Shown piece by piece: positions 7,797 through 15,755 of a stretch of DNA of 64,000 nucleotides (position 1 is its first letter; each line of letters starts with the position of its first letter). The stretch is taken from NCBI RefSeq assembly GCF_000934755.1, contig NZ_KN882176.1, positions 119,804 through 183,803 of the forward strand, given 5' to 3'. Under the pieces are notes generated by a model. It was not told the DNA's origin. It saw only the letters and a list, made by a program, of their open reading frames with translations, and did no database searches. Source of the stretch: Desulfonatronovibrio magnus (GTDB lineage Bacteria > Desulfobacterota > Desulfovibrionia > Desulfovibrionales > Desulfonatronovibrionaceae). The translations under genes were made by a program, and so were the position numbers.

Positions 7797-8970
7797 AAGA
7801 CAGTTCTATTTGATGACTATTTGACACTAAAGGACATGAATTGACAGATATAAGGCTTCTCAAAACGGCATGACTGCTCTCGGTAATAAATTACCGAGCA
7901 CCCAAGCAGCTTACGCTGTTAACGTGTCCAGCCCTACACGCAAAATATTTTTAGCTGCGGCGCCCCTCTGTGTAGCCTGCATCCACAAGAATAAACGTGA
8001 GTACTGGTAGATAAAGTTTTCTTAACTCTATTTCCACAGTCAGGACATGTCCGTGATGTATAATGAGACGGAATTGAGATCACGGTTTTTCTTGCCAGGA
8101 AAACCTGACTTATATGCGCCGCACCATGACCAGACCTATATTTGCTTCACCCCCCCTGCTTCATAAGAGGGTGCTGTATCAATTTAGTTGACACCCAGAT
8201 CAAGAGCTCTAGTATCCGGTTAAAAGTTCAATAAACACGTCATATTCAGGCATGGCTGTGGTTTTGCCAAGACAGACGAACTTGGTGGACATGTTCCAAA
8301 AAATGGACCTGAGAAGGTGACCTCTGGACTCAAAATTTGTCAAAAATGTGATAGAGCCTTATACCCTCTGTGCCAATGAGTGAGACACCGACCATTTGAG
8401 AGTTTACGAAAGATTGGTGTAAAAATGGATATAGTAAAGATGAGGATTACGGCTATTTTTCTGGAATGGTCCATCCCCCTGAATTTTGAAGACTACCTGC
8501 CTCCCGGAGGTGCTGATCCAGGGGCCATGCTTTGGGTCAGGCATACTATCCATACGCCAAAATGATCGCCTATGACTCTGAGGGGAAAAGCCTTGGGCCA
8601 TTCTGGGATGGACCAGAAAACTATGGAAAGCCAAAATGATGCGTGAAAAAGGCTGGAGTTACTGTGGACAAATGATTCAATTGTTGCAGAGTCTTGATTA
8701 CTCAATCACATTGAAAAAGTGTTTGGGTCAGAGGAATAATCAGAATTTTTAGCTTATGCTAATTGTGAAGACTGGTAAAAGAAAGCTTGACAATTCAGGC
8801 AGTTTTGGACTTCTCTCAGTGAATGCACGTAGTCTTCATTTCAGGCTCTGATTACATAGCATTTTTTTCTTGACTCGAATTAATGCCATGCTTTAAGTCA
8901 TGTGAAGCATTTCACTCTTAAAATTTCTCCCTTTAACAAAAAATGAGCAGTGAATGAAAGAAAACTGTCC
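7797..8970. other. Long gene-poor region with decayed coding remnants
   Basis: More than 1.1 kb without an intact gene. A perfect hairpin CTCGGTAAT-AA-ATTACCGAG lies at about 7878-7897, after the amidase; it lacks a T-run, so it may be a processing or stabilising structure. Between about 8380 and 8750 short open frames in shifting phases, including one starting at 8562 that reads MIAYDSEGKSLGPFWDG before a stop, suggest a degraded gene, but I cannot name the family. Confidence 0.45.
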
Positions 8971-8980
8971 TGCACAAATA

Positions 8981-9096
8981 ATTCAACTGGATACTTGGTT
9001 TTTAAGCCCGGTGCAGGCATAAAATGTGGACCGAACATCCAGGGTTGAATATTCACGCCCATCTCCCGCCTACAGGTTGGGGATGGGCTTTTTTTA
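8981..9096 (+). ncRNA. Candidate structured RNA ending in an intrinsic terminator
   Basis: ATTCAACTGGAT (8981-8992) can pair with ATCCAGGGTTGAAT (9037-9050). This encloses about 44 bases with a possible small GCC/GGC hairpin, and six bases later an intrinsic terminator follows. No protein gene ends just upstream and none begins until 9300, so a small RNA or an orphan riboswitch/attenuator is possible. I do not recognise the fold as a named class. A weak promoter-like TTGACT lies near 8871. Confidence 0.4.
9057..9095 (+). terminator. Intrinsic terminator
   Basis: GCCCATCTCCC (9057-9067) pairs with GGGGATGGGC (9079-9088) and is followed directly by seven T residues. This is a textbook rho-independent terminator for rightward transcription, although no rightward protein gene ends nearby. 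Confidence 0.85.
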
Positions 9097-9299
9097 TCTC
9101 ATGATACGCTGGATCACAGAATAGAAAAGAGTATAGCTACCCATTTTTTCTTGTCGAGTAATTTGATCTTACGACTTCCATTTATCTTCTTTCTGAATAT
9201 CAAACGTGGTATAGCTTTATTTGTTTCTATGCTTTGATGTTAATATGTGATTTATTCTATGCTGACCTTTTCATTAATTTTTTGCTCCTGGAGGTTGAA

Positions 9300-9914
9300 A
9301 TGAAATTTTTACGAAATGTTATTTTTGCTGTTTTTTTCATTCTCTATGCTTCGTCCTCTTATGCATATCTTATTCAAGACTTTTCATCCTGGTATAATCA
9401 GGATCAATCTTTTACTCATTCAGGGTCAAGTACGACAGTAAGTGCAAATTACGATGTACACTTAGGTAACAGATTTGACGGCGTGCCTATAGGCATGCTC
9501 AGCAAAATTACAGTAAATGATTTTTCTCGAGCAGGAGCTGCTGGAATAGGCATGACCTTAGGCGAAATTGACGGTAGAGAAGTTGTCGTAAATATTGGTT
9601 TAAGTGCTGCTGAGTATTATTCAGAAATATACTATCAAATCAGACTAAAAGAAGGCAACAATTTAGAAGATGTTGCTTATGGCAGATTTGGCGGAGATAA
9701 CGAACCTGTAGTAGGAAATGAATTCCATGTGGGGATGGCTCGCTTTGGGGGTGAGATATGGATGTTAGTGGATGGGTATTCTCTGGTTAAGTGGTCTCCC
9801 TTGTCACAAATGAATCATATTCCAACTAATACATGGCTCTGGGCGTGGGGTAACGAGGCTATTGAAGGTCAAATAAACGCAACATTCAGTGATGTATTTA
9901 TTATAAATCCATAG
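9300..9914 (+). CDS. Secreted protein of unknown function
   Basis: I choose the ATG at 9300 because CTGGAGGT lies at the proper distance before it and the protein then starts with a clean signal peptide (MKFLRNVIFAVFFILY, cleavage after SSYA). The mature part of about 180 residues is rich in Gly, Asn and beta-prone stretches and has no cysteine pairs or repeats I recognise. Regular Trp-containing strands (FGGEIWMLVDGY, TNTWLWAWGNEA) could form a beta-sandwich, but no family can be named. It stands alone, between a terminator and a transposase remnant, and is AT-rich compared with the catabolic operon, which may indicate transfer. Confidence 0.65.
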   Translation: MKFLRNVIFAVFFILYASSSYAYLIQDFSSWYNQDQSFTHSGSSTTVSANYDVHLGNRFDGVPIGMLSKITVNDFSRAGAAGIGMTLGEIDGREVVVNIGLSAAEYYSEIYYQIRLKEGNNLEDVAYGRFGGDNEPVVGNEFHVGMARFGGEIWMLVDGYSLVKWSPLSQMNHIPTNTWLWAWGNEAIEGQINATFSDVFIINP

Positions 9915-10000
9915 TCTATATGATTGTTAGACTGCTTTCTTATTGAATATAAAGTTTAACTCAGTTTATAATCAACTATAGCTGTAACAGTCATTTTATC

Positions 10001-10264
10001 AAGCATGCAGAGAAGCAAATTGAGGAAGAGCCCCTGCTAAAGCCCATGCAAAAGGCCTTGGATACTTTCAAAGAGCAAAGGGATAAAATAGCCAGACGCT
10101 GGGCATCAAATCATACAAACGCCAGGCTTGAGGGTTTAAACAGTCTTTTTCAGTCAGCCAAATCCAGAGCAAGAGGCTATAGAAATGTGAAAACCTTTAT
10201 TTCAATGATTTACATGATTGGAGCTCCAATCCAGGAGCTGCTCAAAGATGCAATAAAAGCATAG
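10001..10264 (+). pseudogene. C-terminal remnant of an ISL3-type transposase
   Basis: The frame ending at 10264 carries the end of a DDE transposase of the ISL3 type. The RWASNHTNARLEGLNSLFQ segment and KSRARGYRNVKTFISMIYM match the conserved C-terminal region with the catalytic Glu. Everything upstream of the last about 85 residues is missing, so this is an IS fragment and not a functional gene. The sequence around 10290-10318 (CCACATGAAACGTCGAAGAGCC) resembles the terminal inverted repeat of such elements and probably marks the right end. Confidence 0.75.
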
Positions 10265-10556
10265 CCAAAGTTACATTGGTTCTGACTGAATTCCACATGA
10301 AACGTCGAAGAGCCATATTGTTGAGAGGGCTGGAGGAAGCAATCTCAGGATGATCAGCTATGGCTAATACTCGATACGTAACAAGTAAAAGATTAAATAC
10401 TGCGGCGGATAAGGCTCGGCAGCATGTCCTGATAATTTTTGATTATACCAGGAATTATTTTTGAAACATAGAATAAAATGCTAATCCGTAACAATATAAT
10501 CATTGGTTTTTAATTTTCATTTGTAGTTTAGTTCCTTCCAGGGTAACATGTAATTC
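10265..10556. other. Right end of the IS remnant and promoter region of the MFS gene
   Basis: The first 50 bases continue the ISL3-type remnant with a likely terminal repeat at 10290-10318. The remaining AT-rich sequence should contain the promoter of the MFS gene starting at 10557. No other feature is evident. Confidence 0.45.
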
Positions 10557-11750
10557 ATGGCAACCAGGATGACTAAACATGGATACTCCCTTAGAAATCA
10601 GGATGTTGACGCCCTGAAAATTCTGGCAGGGGGAATACTGGGTATGGTAGTAGCCATGGGTATCGGGAGGTTTGCTTATACCCCTATTCTGCCTCTCATG
10701 CTGCGCGATCTGGAAATGACCAATACCCTGGGTGGCTTGCTGGCCAGCTTGAATTACCTCGGATATCTTATAGGTGCTGTAATCTGCACCATCAATCCCC
10801 GGATTATCAGTTCTCGAAACATTGCAGGTGTAGCCCTGCTGCTCAGTCTCGCTACAACGATTTTCATGGGCACGACTACCTCTCATGTCTGGTGGGGGGC
10901 TATGCGTTTTTGCGGTGGTATATCCAGTGCAATATTGTTTATAGTTATTTCTTCTCAAGTTGCCGAAGCCCTTGTCAGGCGCAGCTATGGACATTGGATG
11001 GGCGCACTGTACGGGGGCGTTGGGTCAGGAATAGCTATCAGCGGGCTCATTGTTCCTCAGTTAGACAAGGTCGGAGGATGGAGTTCTGCGTGGACGGGAA
11101 TGGGTATTATTGCCATAATTTTTGCTTTGCTGGGTATTGCTCTGGGGTGGAAAAGCATTCAAGCAAAGGTAAGCACATCTGCTCTGCCCAGAGCGTCTGC
11201 CGGGCTGGGTAAAATCAGAATTTTGGCAGCTGCCTATTTTTTTGAGGGTCTGGGTTATATTGTAACCGCTACTTTTATCGTGACTGTCATTGCCGCAACT
11301 CCTGGACTGGAGACTCTGGCTCCTTACACATGGGTTGTAGTAGGTATTTCCGCCATTCCTTCGACAATTATCTGGACTCATCTGGCGTATCGTATGGGCA
11401 ACAGAAAGACACTCCTGGCAGCCTATGCTCTACAGGCCGCAGGCATTCTAATAAGTGTTCGGGCTGAGTCGTCAGCGGAAGTACTGTTTGCTGCAGTTAC
11501 CTTTGGAGGAACATTTCTGGGAATTGTGGCAGTGACTCTGGCCGAAGGCAAGTTAAGGATGGGCAGGGAGGGGGGGCGCTCGGTTGCCATTTTAACAGCC
11601 AGTTTCAGCGTGGGACAGATGATTGGGCCAGTGATAGCCGGAAGACTGGCAGACTGGCAGGGGGGGTTTGATCTGCCCCTGCTGCTTGCAGCCATGAGTG
11701 TTATTCTGGGAGGAGTGCTGATTACCGTGGATCGTAACTTTTCAACTTAA
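10557..11750 (+). CDS. MFS transporter of the YbfB/YjiJ family
   Basis: The 397-residue protein has twelve predicted membrane helices. It opens with GGILGMVVAMGIGRFAYTPIL, the conserved start of the YbfB/YjiJ (UPF0226) branch of the major facilitator superfamily, followed by LGGLLASLNYLGYLIGA. Basic loops such as YRMGNRKT sit at the half boundary, and the closing part contains GQMIGPVIAGRLAD. Substrates of this family are largely unknown; exporters of small metabolites are assumed. The gene is a single unit. The shine-dalgarno is weak (CCAGGGT), so the exact start is less certain than the family call. Confidence 0.85.
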   Translation: MATRMTKHGYSLRNQDVDALKILAGGILGMVVAMGIGRFAYTPILPLMLRDLEMTNTLGGLLASLNYLGYLIGAVICTINPRIISSRNIAGVALLLSLATTIFMGTTTSHVWWGAMRFCGGISSAILFIVISSQVAEALVRRSYGHWMGALYGGVGSGIAISGLIVPQLDKVGGWSSAWTGMGIIAIIFALLGIALGWKSIQAKVSTSALPRASAGLGKIRILAAAYFFEGLGYIVTATFIVTVIAATPGLETLAPYTWVVVGISAIPSTIIWTHLAYRMGNRKTLLAAYALQAAGILISVRAESSAEVLFAAVTFGGTFLGIVAVTLAEGKLRMGREGGRSVAILTASFSVGQMIGPVIAGRLADWQGGFDLPLLLAAMSVILGGVLITVDRNFST

Positions 11751-11785
11751 AAAAACCTGGTAATAGTTTCGCACTTTGAATGTGG

Positions 11786-11882
11786 CATGGAACAGGCTTT
11801 AACTGGACCCACTTGCCTCAAAAATAACATGTATAAAACATCGATAATTGCTCAAGTGGGGCCGGGAGTGCCTGTCCCATGC
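11786..11882. repeat. Inverted-repeat element (REP/MITE-like)
   Basis: The ends of this 97-bp element are imperfect inverted repeats of about 30 bp: CATGGAACAGG...ACCCACTTG on the left and CAAGTGGGGCC...TGCCTGTCCCATG on the right. A similar arrangement with GGGGACTGG...CCTTGTTTT arms lies at 44426-44509. The element sits between convergent genes and could fold as a long hairpin in RNA. Confidence 0.6.
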
Positions 11883-11908
11883 GTTACTTGTAAGGGATCA
11901 ACTGTAAA

Positions 11909-12184
11909 TTATAAAGTAATCAGATGGTCCAGCAGGGCCTGCCTTTCAGCGTCGGTCAGGGCATTTCCAAACGCACCTTTGCCTTCCATTCTTTCCACAG
12001 TATTTTTCCATCCATCAAGGTCATGTCCAGCTCTTTCAATGCGTCCGGCTCCATGACAGGTGGTACAGCGCTGTTCCAGTACAGTTGAGCCGTCAGCAGC
12101 CTGAATTTGTTTAGTACTGACTGTGGAGAGCATTAATCCTGCAAGCATGGAGAAGATGATTGTTGCAAAAAATAGTTTTTTCAT
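11909..12184 (-). CDS. Small periplasmic monoheme c-type cytochrome
   Basis: The 91-residue protein has a signal peptide (MKKLFFATIIFSMLAGLML, cleavage near IQAA) and one CxxCH heme c site (CTTCH, about residue 41). A downstream methionine (VERMEGKG) could be the axial ligand, and the C-terminal helix LTDAERQALLDHL is typical of small class I cytochromes. It would shuttle electrons in the periplasm. The ATG has AAGGA before it. No redox partner gene is adjacent. Confidence 0.85.
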   Translation of the reverse strand: MKKLFFATIIFSMLAGLMLSTVSTKQIQAADGSTVLEQRCTTCHGAGRIERAGHDLDGWKNTVERMEGKGAFGNALTDAERQALLDHLITL

Positions 12185-12418
12185 AATTTGTTCCTTATGA
12201 GATTAGAGGTTAAAAAAAAATGTAAGCACCTGCCATCTCAGGAATGTTCAACAGTGCCAGTATATTCGAAGTGGTGGTAATAAGGTACTGACAAGGTATC
12301 AATATGGCATGGTTGTGACTAAAAAGTGTTTCTAATAATTTCAATTATTGCACAGCCTTTGATTAATGGCAAGCAAATTTAAAAAAATGATATCTGATAT
12401 CAGTTTGACTTGTGATAT

Positions 12419-12796
12419 TTGCAAGCTCCTCACCCGGGGGTGCCGGGACCGAGCCTGTGAGTAACTGTCTTTAAAGTGGAGCCTGCATCCTGCAGGCTAT
12501 TTAATTCCAGGCGGCTGGAAGCCGCCTCCACCTTGAAGAACAGTCCCATATCTGGAAATTGGGACAGTCCCCGCGAGGTACTATAAAACAGATTGATGCT
12601 CCATTTGTTCTGGAAGAAATTTGGTTCAATGGAAAAGTTTACACAGCGAGGGACAGTCCCTCTGCCAAGAGCAAAGTTCCCATCTTTGACGAAATTTTCA
12701 GGCAAATGTACGTCAATCATAAGCAAAAATCGAAAAATATGAAAATTGTAAACGTCTGATTTTATTAGCAAAACTATTTCAGTTACTTGTAAGCTG
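12419..12796. repeat. Composite repeat: palindromic unit plus cassettes
   Basis: The left end (12419-12463) is a copy of the unit CTCACCCGGG...GGGACCGA...GAGTAACT. Next comes a cassette with hairpins GCCTGCATCCTGCAGGC and GGCGGCTGGAAGCCGCC, then one bounded by GGGACAGTCCC and GAGGGACAGTCCC. It closes with AGTTACTTGTAAGCT (about 12779-12795). Near copies lie at 38719-39268, 48300-48646 and 48822-49090. No gene is encoded. Confidence 0.85.
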
Positions 12797-12955
12797 AACA
12801 GCACTGGTCAAGGGTGAAAAGGGCTGAATCGGCGTTCTTGTCAAAAATATCCATTCCATGTAAGTAGGGTTTATGGGAAGGATAGGTATTAAATGAAATA
12901 TGTTGAAATTTTATAATCAAATCTGGATTAACAATCGTAAGTAAAGGAGCTGATC

Positions 12956-13399
12956 ATGAGAAAAGTTGTTTCAATTTGCCTGGTAACATGTTTTTGCCTG
13001 TTTTTTTTCAATAGCCTTGTAAGCGCAGAAGAAAAAAAGGCCGAGACTGAGGCTCAGGAGCCACTTGAGAGCTTGTCAGGCATCTGGTCTTCACCACAAA
13101 AAGACTTTAACTACTACTTCAGTGTGACCCAGAATGGCAATCAGCTTATTGTCATGGGCTTTGATCTGGCAGGATGGGATCGGAACTGGAGCTGGGAGGC
13201 ATGGTCTGGGACCATTGACGGCAGACAGGCTGTAATACAGACTATACCAGAGTACAGTATAGTTGATGCTCAATTGAGTATTGATTTTTATGACAGTCAC
13301 CATGGCACTGCGCATGTTGACAGTTGTCTGCCAAGATATAACATGTCTTGGTGTGAAATCAGAAAAGGGCAGGAGTACGAGCTTAAGAGGATTTTTTAG
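12956..13399 (+). CDS. Exported protein of unknown function
   Basis: The 147-residue protein has a signal peptide (MRKVVSICLVTCFCLFFFN, cleavage after LVSA). A short charged linker (EEKKAETEAQEP) is followed by a compact domain of about 110 residues rich in Trp, with GIWSSPQKDFNYYFSVTQNG and WDRNWSWEAWSGTIDG. Two Cys near the C-terminus (DSCLPRYNMSWCEI) could form a disulfide. The strand pattern resembles small lipocalin-like or META-type domains, but I cannot assign a family. AAGGAG precedes the ATG. It stands alone between repeat blocks. Confidence 0.7.
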   Translation: MRKVVSICLVTCFCLFFFNSLVSAEEKKAETEAQEPLESLSGIWSSPQKDFNYYFSVTQNGNQLIVMGFDLAGWDRNWSWEAWSGTIDGRQAVIQTIPEYSIVDAQLSIDFYDSHHGTAHVDSCLPRYNMSWCEIRKGQEYELKRIF

Positions 13400-13485
13400 C
13401 CTGTGTGTAAGAATCTGCAGTAAGTAAATCCCCCAGGCTTCTGTCAGCGGTAAACTCGGCATTTCGCAACTGCAATTTCTAAGCG

Positions 13486-13770
13486 CCTCACCCTGGCGGC
13501 CCGGGACCGAACCCGCGAGTAACTTGAAATAGCCTTAGCGCGCGATTGCTTCGCTTTGCACGCAACAAGGATTGCCGAGCTCGCCCCAGTTGAATGGCTG
13601 CGTCTGCACTGCGTGTATTCAACGTGGTAAAAGACTCCCTCGCAATGACACCTGAGCTGCCAGGGATGTAGTTGCGCAAAACCTGTCACCCACGAGGCAG
13701 CCTAAGCGACAGAAGCAATCTTTAAGGTAAAGCCATAATGTCTTGATTTTATTGTTAATACAATTCCAGC
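13486..13770. repeat. Palindromic unit plus 'gattgc...caatgac' cassette
   Basis: The unit (13486-13525, CTCACCCTGGCGGCCCGGGACCGA...GAGTAACT) is followed by a cassette running through GATTGC, CGCAATGAC, ACCTGAGCTG, CAGGGATGTAGTTG, CCTAAGCGAC and AAGCAATCT to TTTTATTG. Closely related cassettes occur at 46318-46500 and 49088-49275. Translations across this block are not real genes. Confidence 0.8.
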
Positions 13771-13791
13771 TGCATGTAATAAGGAGGAGCT

Positions 13792-14763
13792 ATGAAGTAT
13801 ACGATGAATAGAAGAAAATTTATGCATACCACTGCGGGCGTTGCTGCCGGGCTTGGGGTCGCAGGACTGAGCTCCATTGTTGATGCATCCAGGATTATGG
13901 CAGCAGGAGGTACTCCTGATCATGCCCCAAAAAGAAGGCTCGGTAAAACAGGACATGATGTCTCCCTCTTCAGTCTTGGTGGAGAATCGACAGTTCAAAT
14001 GACGAGCAAAGCTGACCAGGCAGTGGAAATTATTGACAGAGCTCTTGATCTCGGCGTCAACTACATAGATACAGCACCTTCTTATGGAGCAGGTGGGAGT
14101 GAAACAAATATTGGCCTGGTCATGTCGCGACGCAGAAATCAGGTTTTCCTCGCCAGCAAAACCCATGATCGAACGTATGATGGAACCATGCGGCTTATTG
14201 AACAGAGTCTGGATCGGCTGCAGACTGACTATCTTGATCTTTATCAGGTACATAACATAAGGACCCATGATGATATCCAGCGTGCATTAAGCAGGAATGG
14301 AGCAGTTGAGGCCATGGAAAAGCTGAGGTCCCAGGGAGTGATAAGACATATAGGAATTACTGGCCACCGAAACTCTGAAGCACTTTTGTATGGCATTAAC
14401 AATTATGATTTTGATACAATACTAATGGCCCTTAATGCCGGGGATATTTTTTATGATCCGTTTCAGGGTGATTTGTTAAACAGGGCCTTGGAAAAGAGAA
14501 TGGGCATAATTGCCATGAAGATCACTGCTGTAAACAATATTTTTCGAACAAACGGGGTGACAACTATGGATGAGGCTCTGGGATATGCCTTAAGTTTTCC
14601 AGTAAGTACAGCCATAGTGGGAATAACAAGTGTCGATCAGGTGGATGAAAATGTACGGGTGGCAAGGGAGTTCAGACCCATGACTCAAAGCAAACTTGCC
14701 AGTATTGAAGGAAAGGTTAAACACTACAATGAGCAGGTCAACTTTTTCAAACGCAGTTGGTAG
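13792..14763 (+). CDS. Tat-exported aldo/keto reductase
   Basis: The 323-residue protein begins with a twin-arginine signal (MNRRKFMHTTAGVAAGLG), so it is probably exported folded. The rest is an aldo/keto reductase barrel: RRLGKTGHDVSLFSLGG, the catalytic Asp/Tyr region VNYIDTAPSYGAG, the catalytic Lys in VFLASKTHDR, the YLDLYQVHNI strand, and the GITGH strand. Reductases of this kind use NADPH, an odd cofactor for an exported protein, so a bound or alternative cofactor is possible. AAGGAGG lies before the ATG at 13792. A bidirectional terminator follows. Confidence 0.85.
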   Translation: MKYTMNRRKFMHTTAGVAAGLGVAGLSSIVDASRIMAAGGTPDHAPKRRLGKTGHDVSLFSLGGESTVQMTSKADQAVEIIDRALDLGVNYIDTAPSYGAGGSETNIGLVMSRRRNQVFLASKTHDRTYDGTMRLIEQSLDRLQTDYLDLYQVHNIRTHDDIQRALSRNGAVEAMEKLRSQGVIRHIGITGHRNSEALLYGINNYDFDTILMALNAGDIFYDPFQGDLLNRALEKRMGIIAMKITAVNNIFRTNGVTTMDEALGYALSFPVSTAIVGITSVDQVDENVRVAREFRPMTQSKLASIEGKVKHYNEQVNFFKRSW

Positions 14764-14837
14764 CAGTTCAGTAACTTGAAAGCTGGCTGAGCAGGCATGA
14801 GCATGAGTTAGAAAGGTTGTTCGCGGAATAAAAATAA

Positions 14838-14875
14838 AAAAACCCACCCCGCATTGCGGAGTGGGTTTTTGTTTT
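14838..14875. terminator. Bidirectional intrinsic terminator
   Basis: AAACCCACCCCGCA and TGCGGAGTGGGTTT form a strong stem with T-rich tails on both strands (TTTTTGTTTT rightward; a T-run of seven leftward). It separates the convergent aldo/keto reductase and RRM genes. Confidence 0.9.
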
Positions 14876-14891
14876 GTCAGTAAAGATATCT

Positions 14892-15146
14892 TTAGTATCT
14901 GGATTCTCTTCTGGGTTTGGCAATATTTACTTTAATACTGCGGCCATCGAGTTCCTGTCCATTAAGATTTTCGATAGCTGCATCAGCACCATCTTCCATT
15001 TCAACAAAGCCAAATCCACGAGAACGCCCGGTTTCCCGGTCCTGGATTATATTGGCTGAATTAACTTCGCCATGCTGAGAAAAAAGGTCTTTAAGCTGGG
15101 TTTCAGTTGTGCTCCATGGCAGATTGCCTACATACAGATTGGTCAT
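14892..15146 (-). CDS. Small RRM-type RNA-binding protein
   Basis: I place the start at the ATG at 15146, which has CAGGAG nine bases upstream and begins MTNLYVGNLPWSTTE; longer starts would add unrelated sequence. The 84-residue protein is one RNA recognition motif with RNP2 (LYVGNL) and RNP1 (SRGFGFVEM) and a short basic tail (AKPRRESRY). Such single-RRM proteins bind single-stranded RNA and are often cold-induced. The very T-rich leader before the start may have a role in temperature-dependent expression, which is an inference. Confidence 0.9.
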   Translation of the reverse strand: MTNLYVGNLPWSTTETQLKDLFSQHGEVNSANIIQDRETGRSRGFGFVEMEDGADAAIENLNGQELDGRSIKVNIAKPRRESRY

Positions 15147-15755
15147 AAAAAAAAACTCCTGAAAAATAAAATAAATAGATAGTTGCCGATCTTTGGCTGA
15201 TGCACTCCAGCCTTGCACTTCAAATCGACAAAGTAAATGCCTTGTATACATCTTTTTTAAGAAAGGAAAGCATTATTTTGGCTAAAAATGATTTTTTTAA
15301 AAAAAAGTTTTTTTGCCAATATCGTGTACAATGTTTAACTTGAGGGTAAAAAAGTTATCAGCTAATTGTTAACAGGCGCGTATTGGAAATTTCAAACCAG
15401 CATGTTGTTTCATTTTCAAAGAAAGCCAGGAGCTTTTGCCTACGGAACACACGGAAGGTCGTATAAAATACAAGAAGATGTTAATAGTGAATTGTTAAAG
15501 AACTTGAGAGTTAAAAGTTATCAGTTAATAGTTATTAGTTGAAGAAAAAAACATTATGATTTCAAATGGTTAGGCTTAAAAAACGTCTGGATATCTAAAG
15601 CTTGTAAAATGGCAGTAAATACAAGGGGCTGCACAAGAACTTTTGACTGTCCAGTTAAAGAACAAAAGACTGAATTCACTGCCTTACCCTGATAACAGAT
15701 AACAAATAACAGACAAAAAACAAATGGCTCATTTTTTGGGATAGGCTTTTCCTGC
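15147..15755. other. AT-rich intergenic region with short simple repeats
   Basis: About 600 bases between divergent genes. It contains the promoter of the RRM gene and, near 15351-15370 and 15515-15545, repeated phrases such as AGTTATCAGTTAATAGTTA. Near 15685-15722 the phrase CCTGATAACAGATAACAAATAAC recurs; both recur near 46226-46270 and 46547-46570. No gene is seen. Confidence 0.5.

Noticed and set aside
8380..8565. Possible small gene in the gap after the amidase
   Set aside because: Frame shifts and lack of family resemblance suggest a decayed sequence and not a gene.
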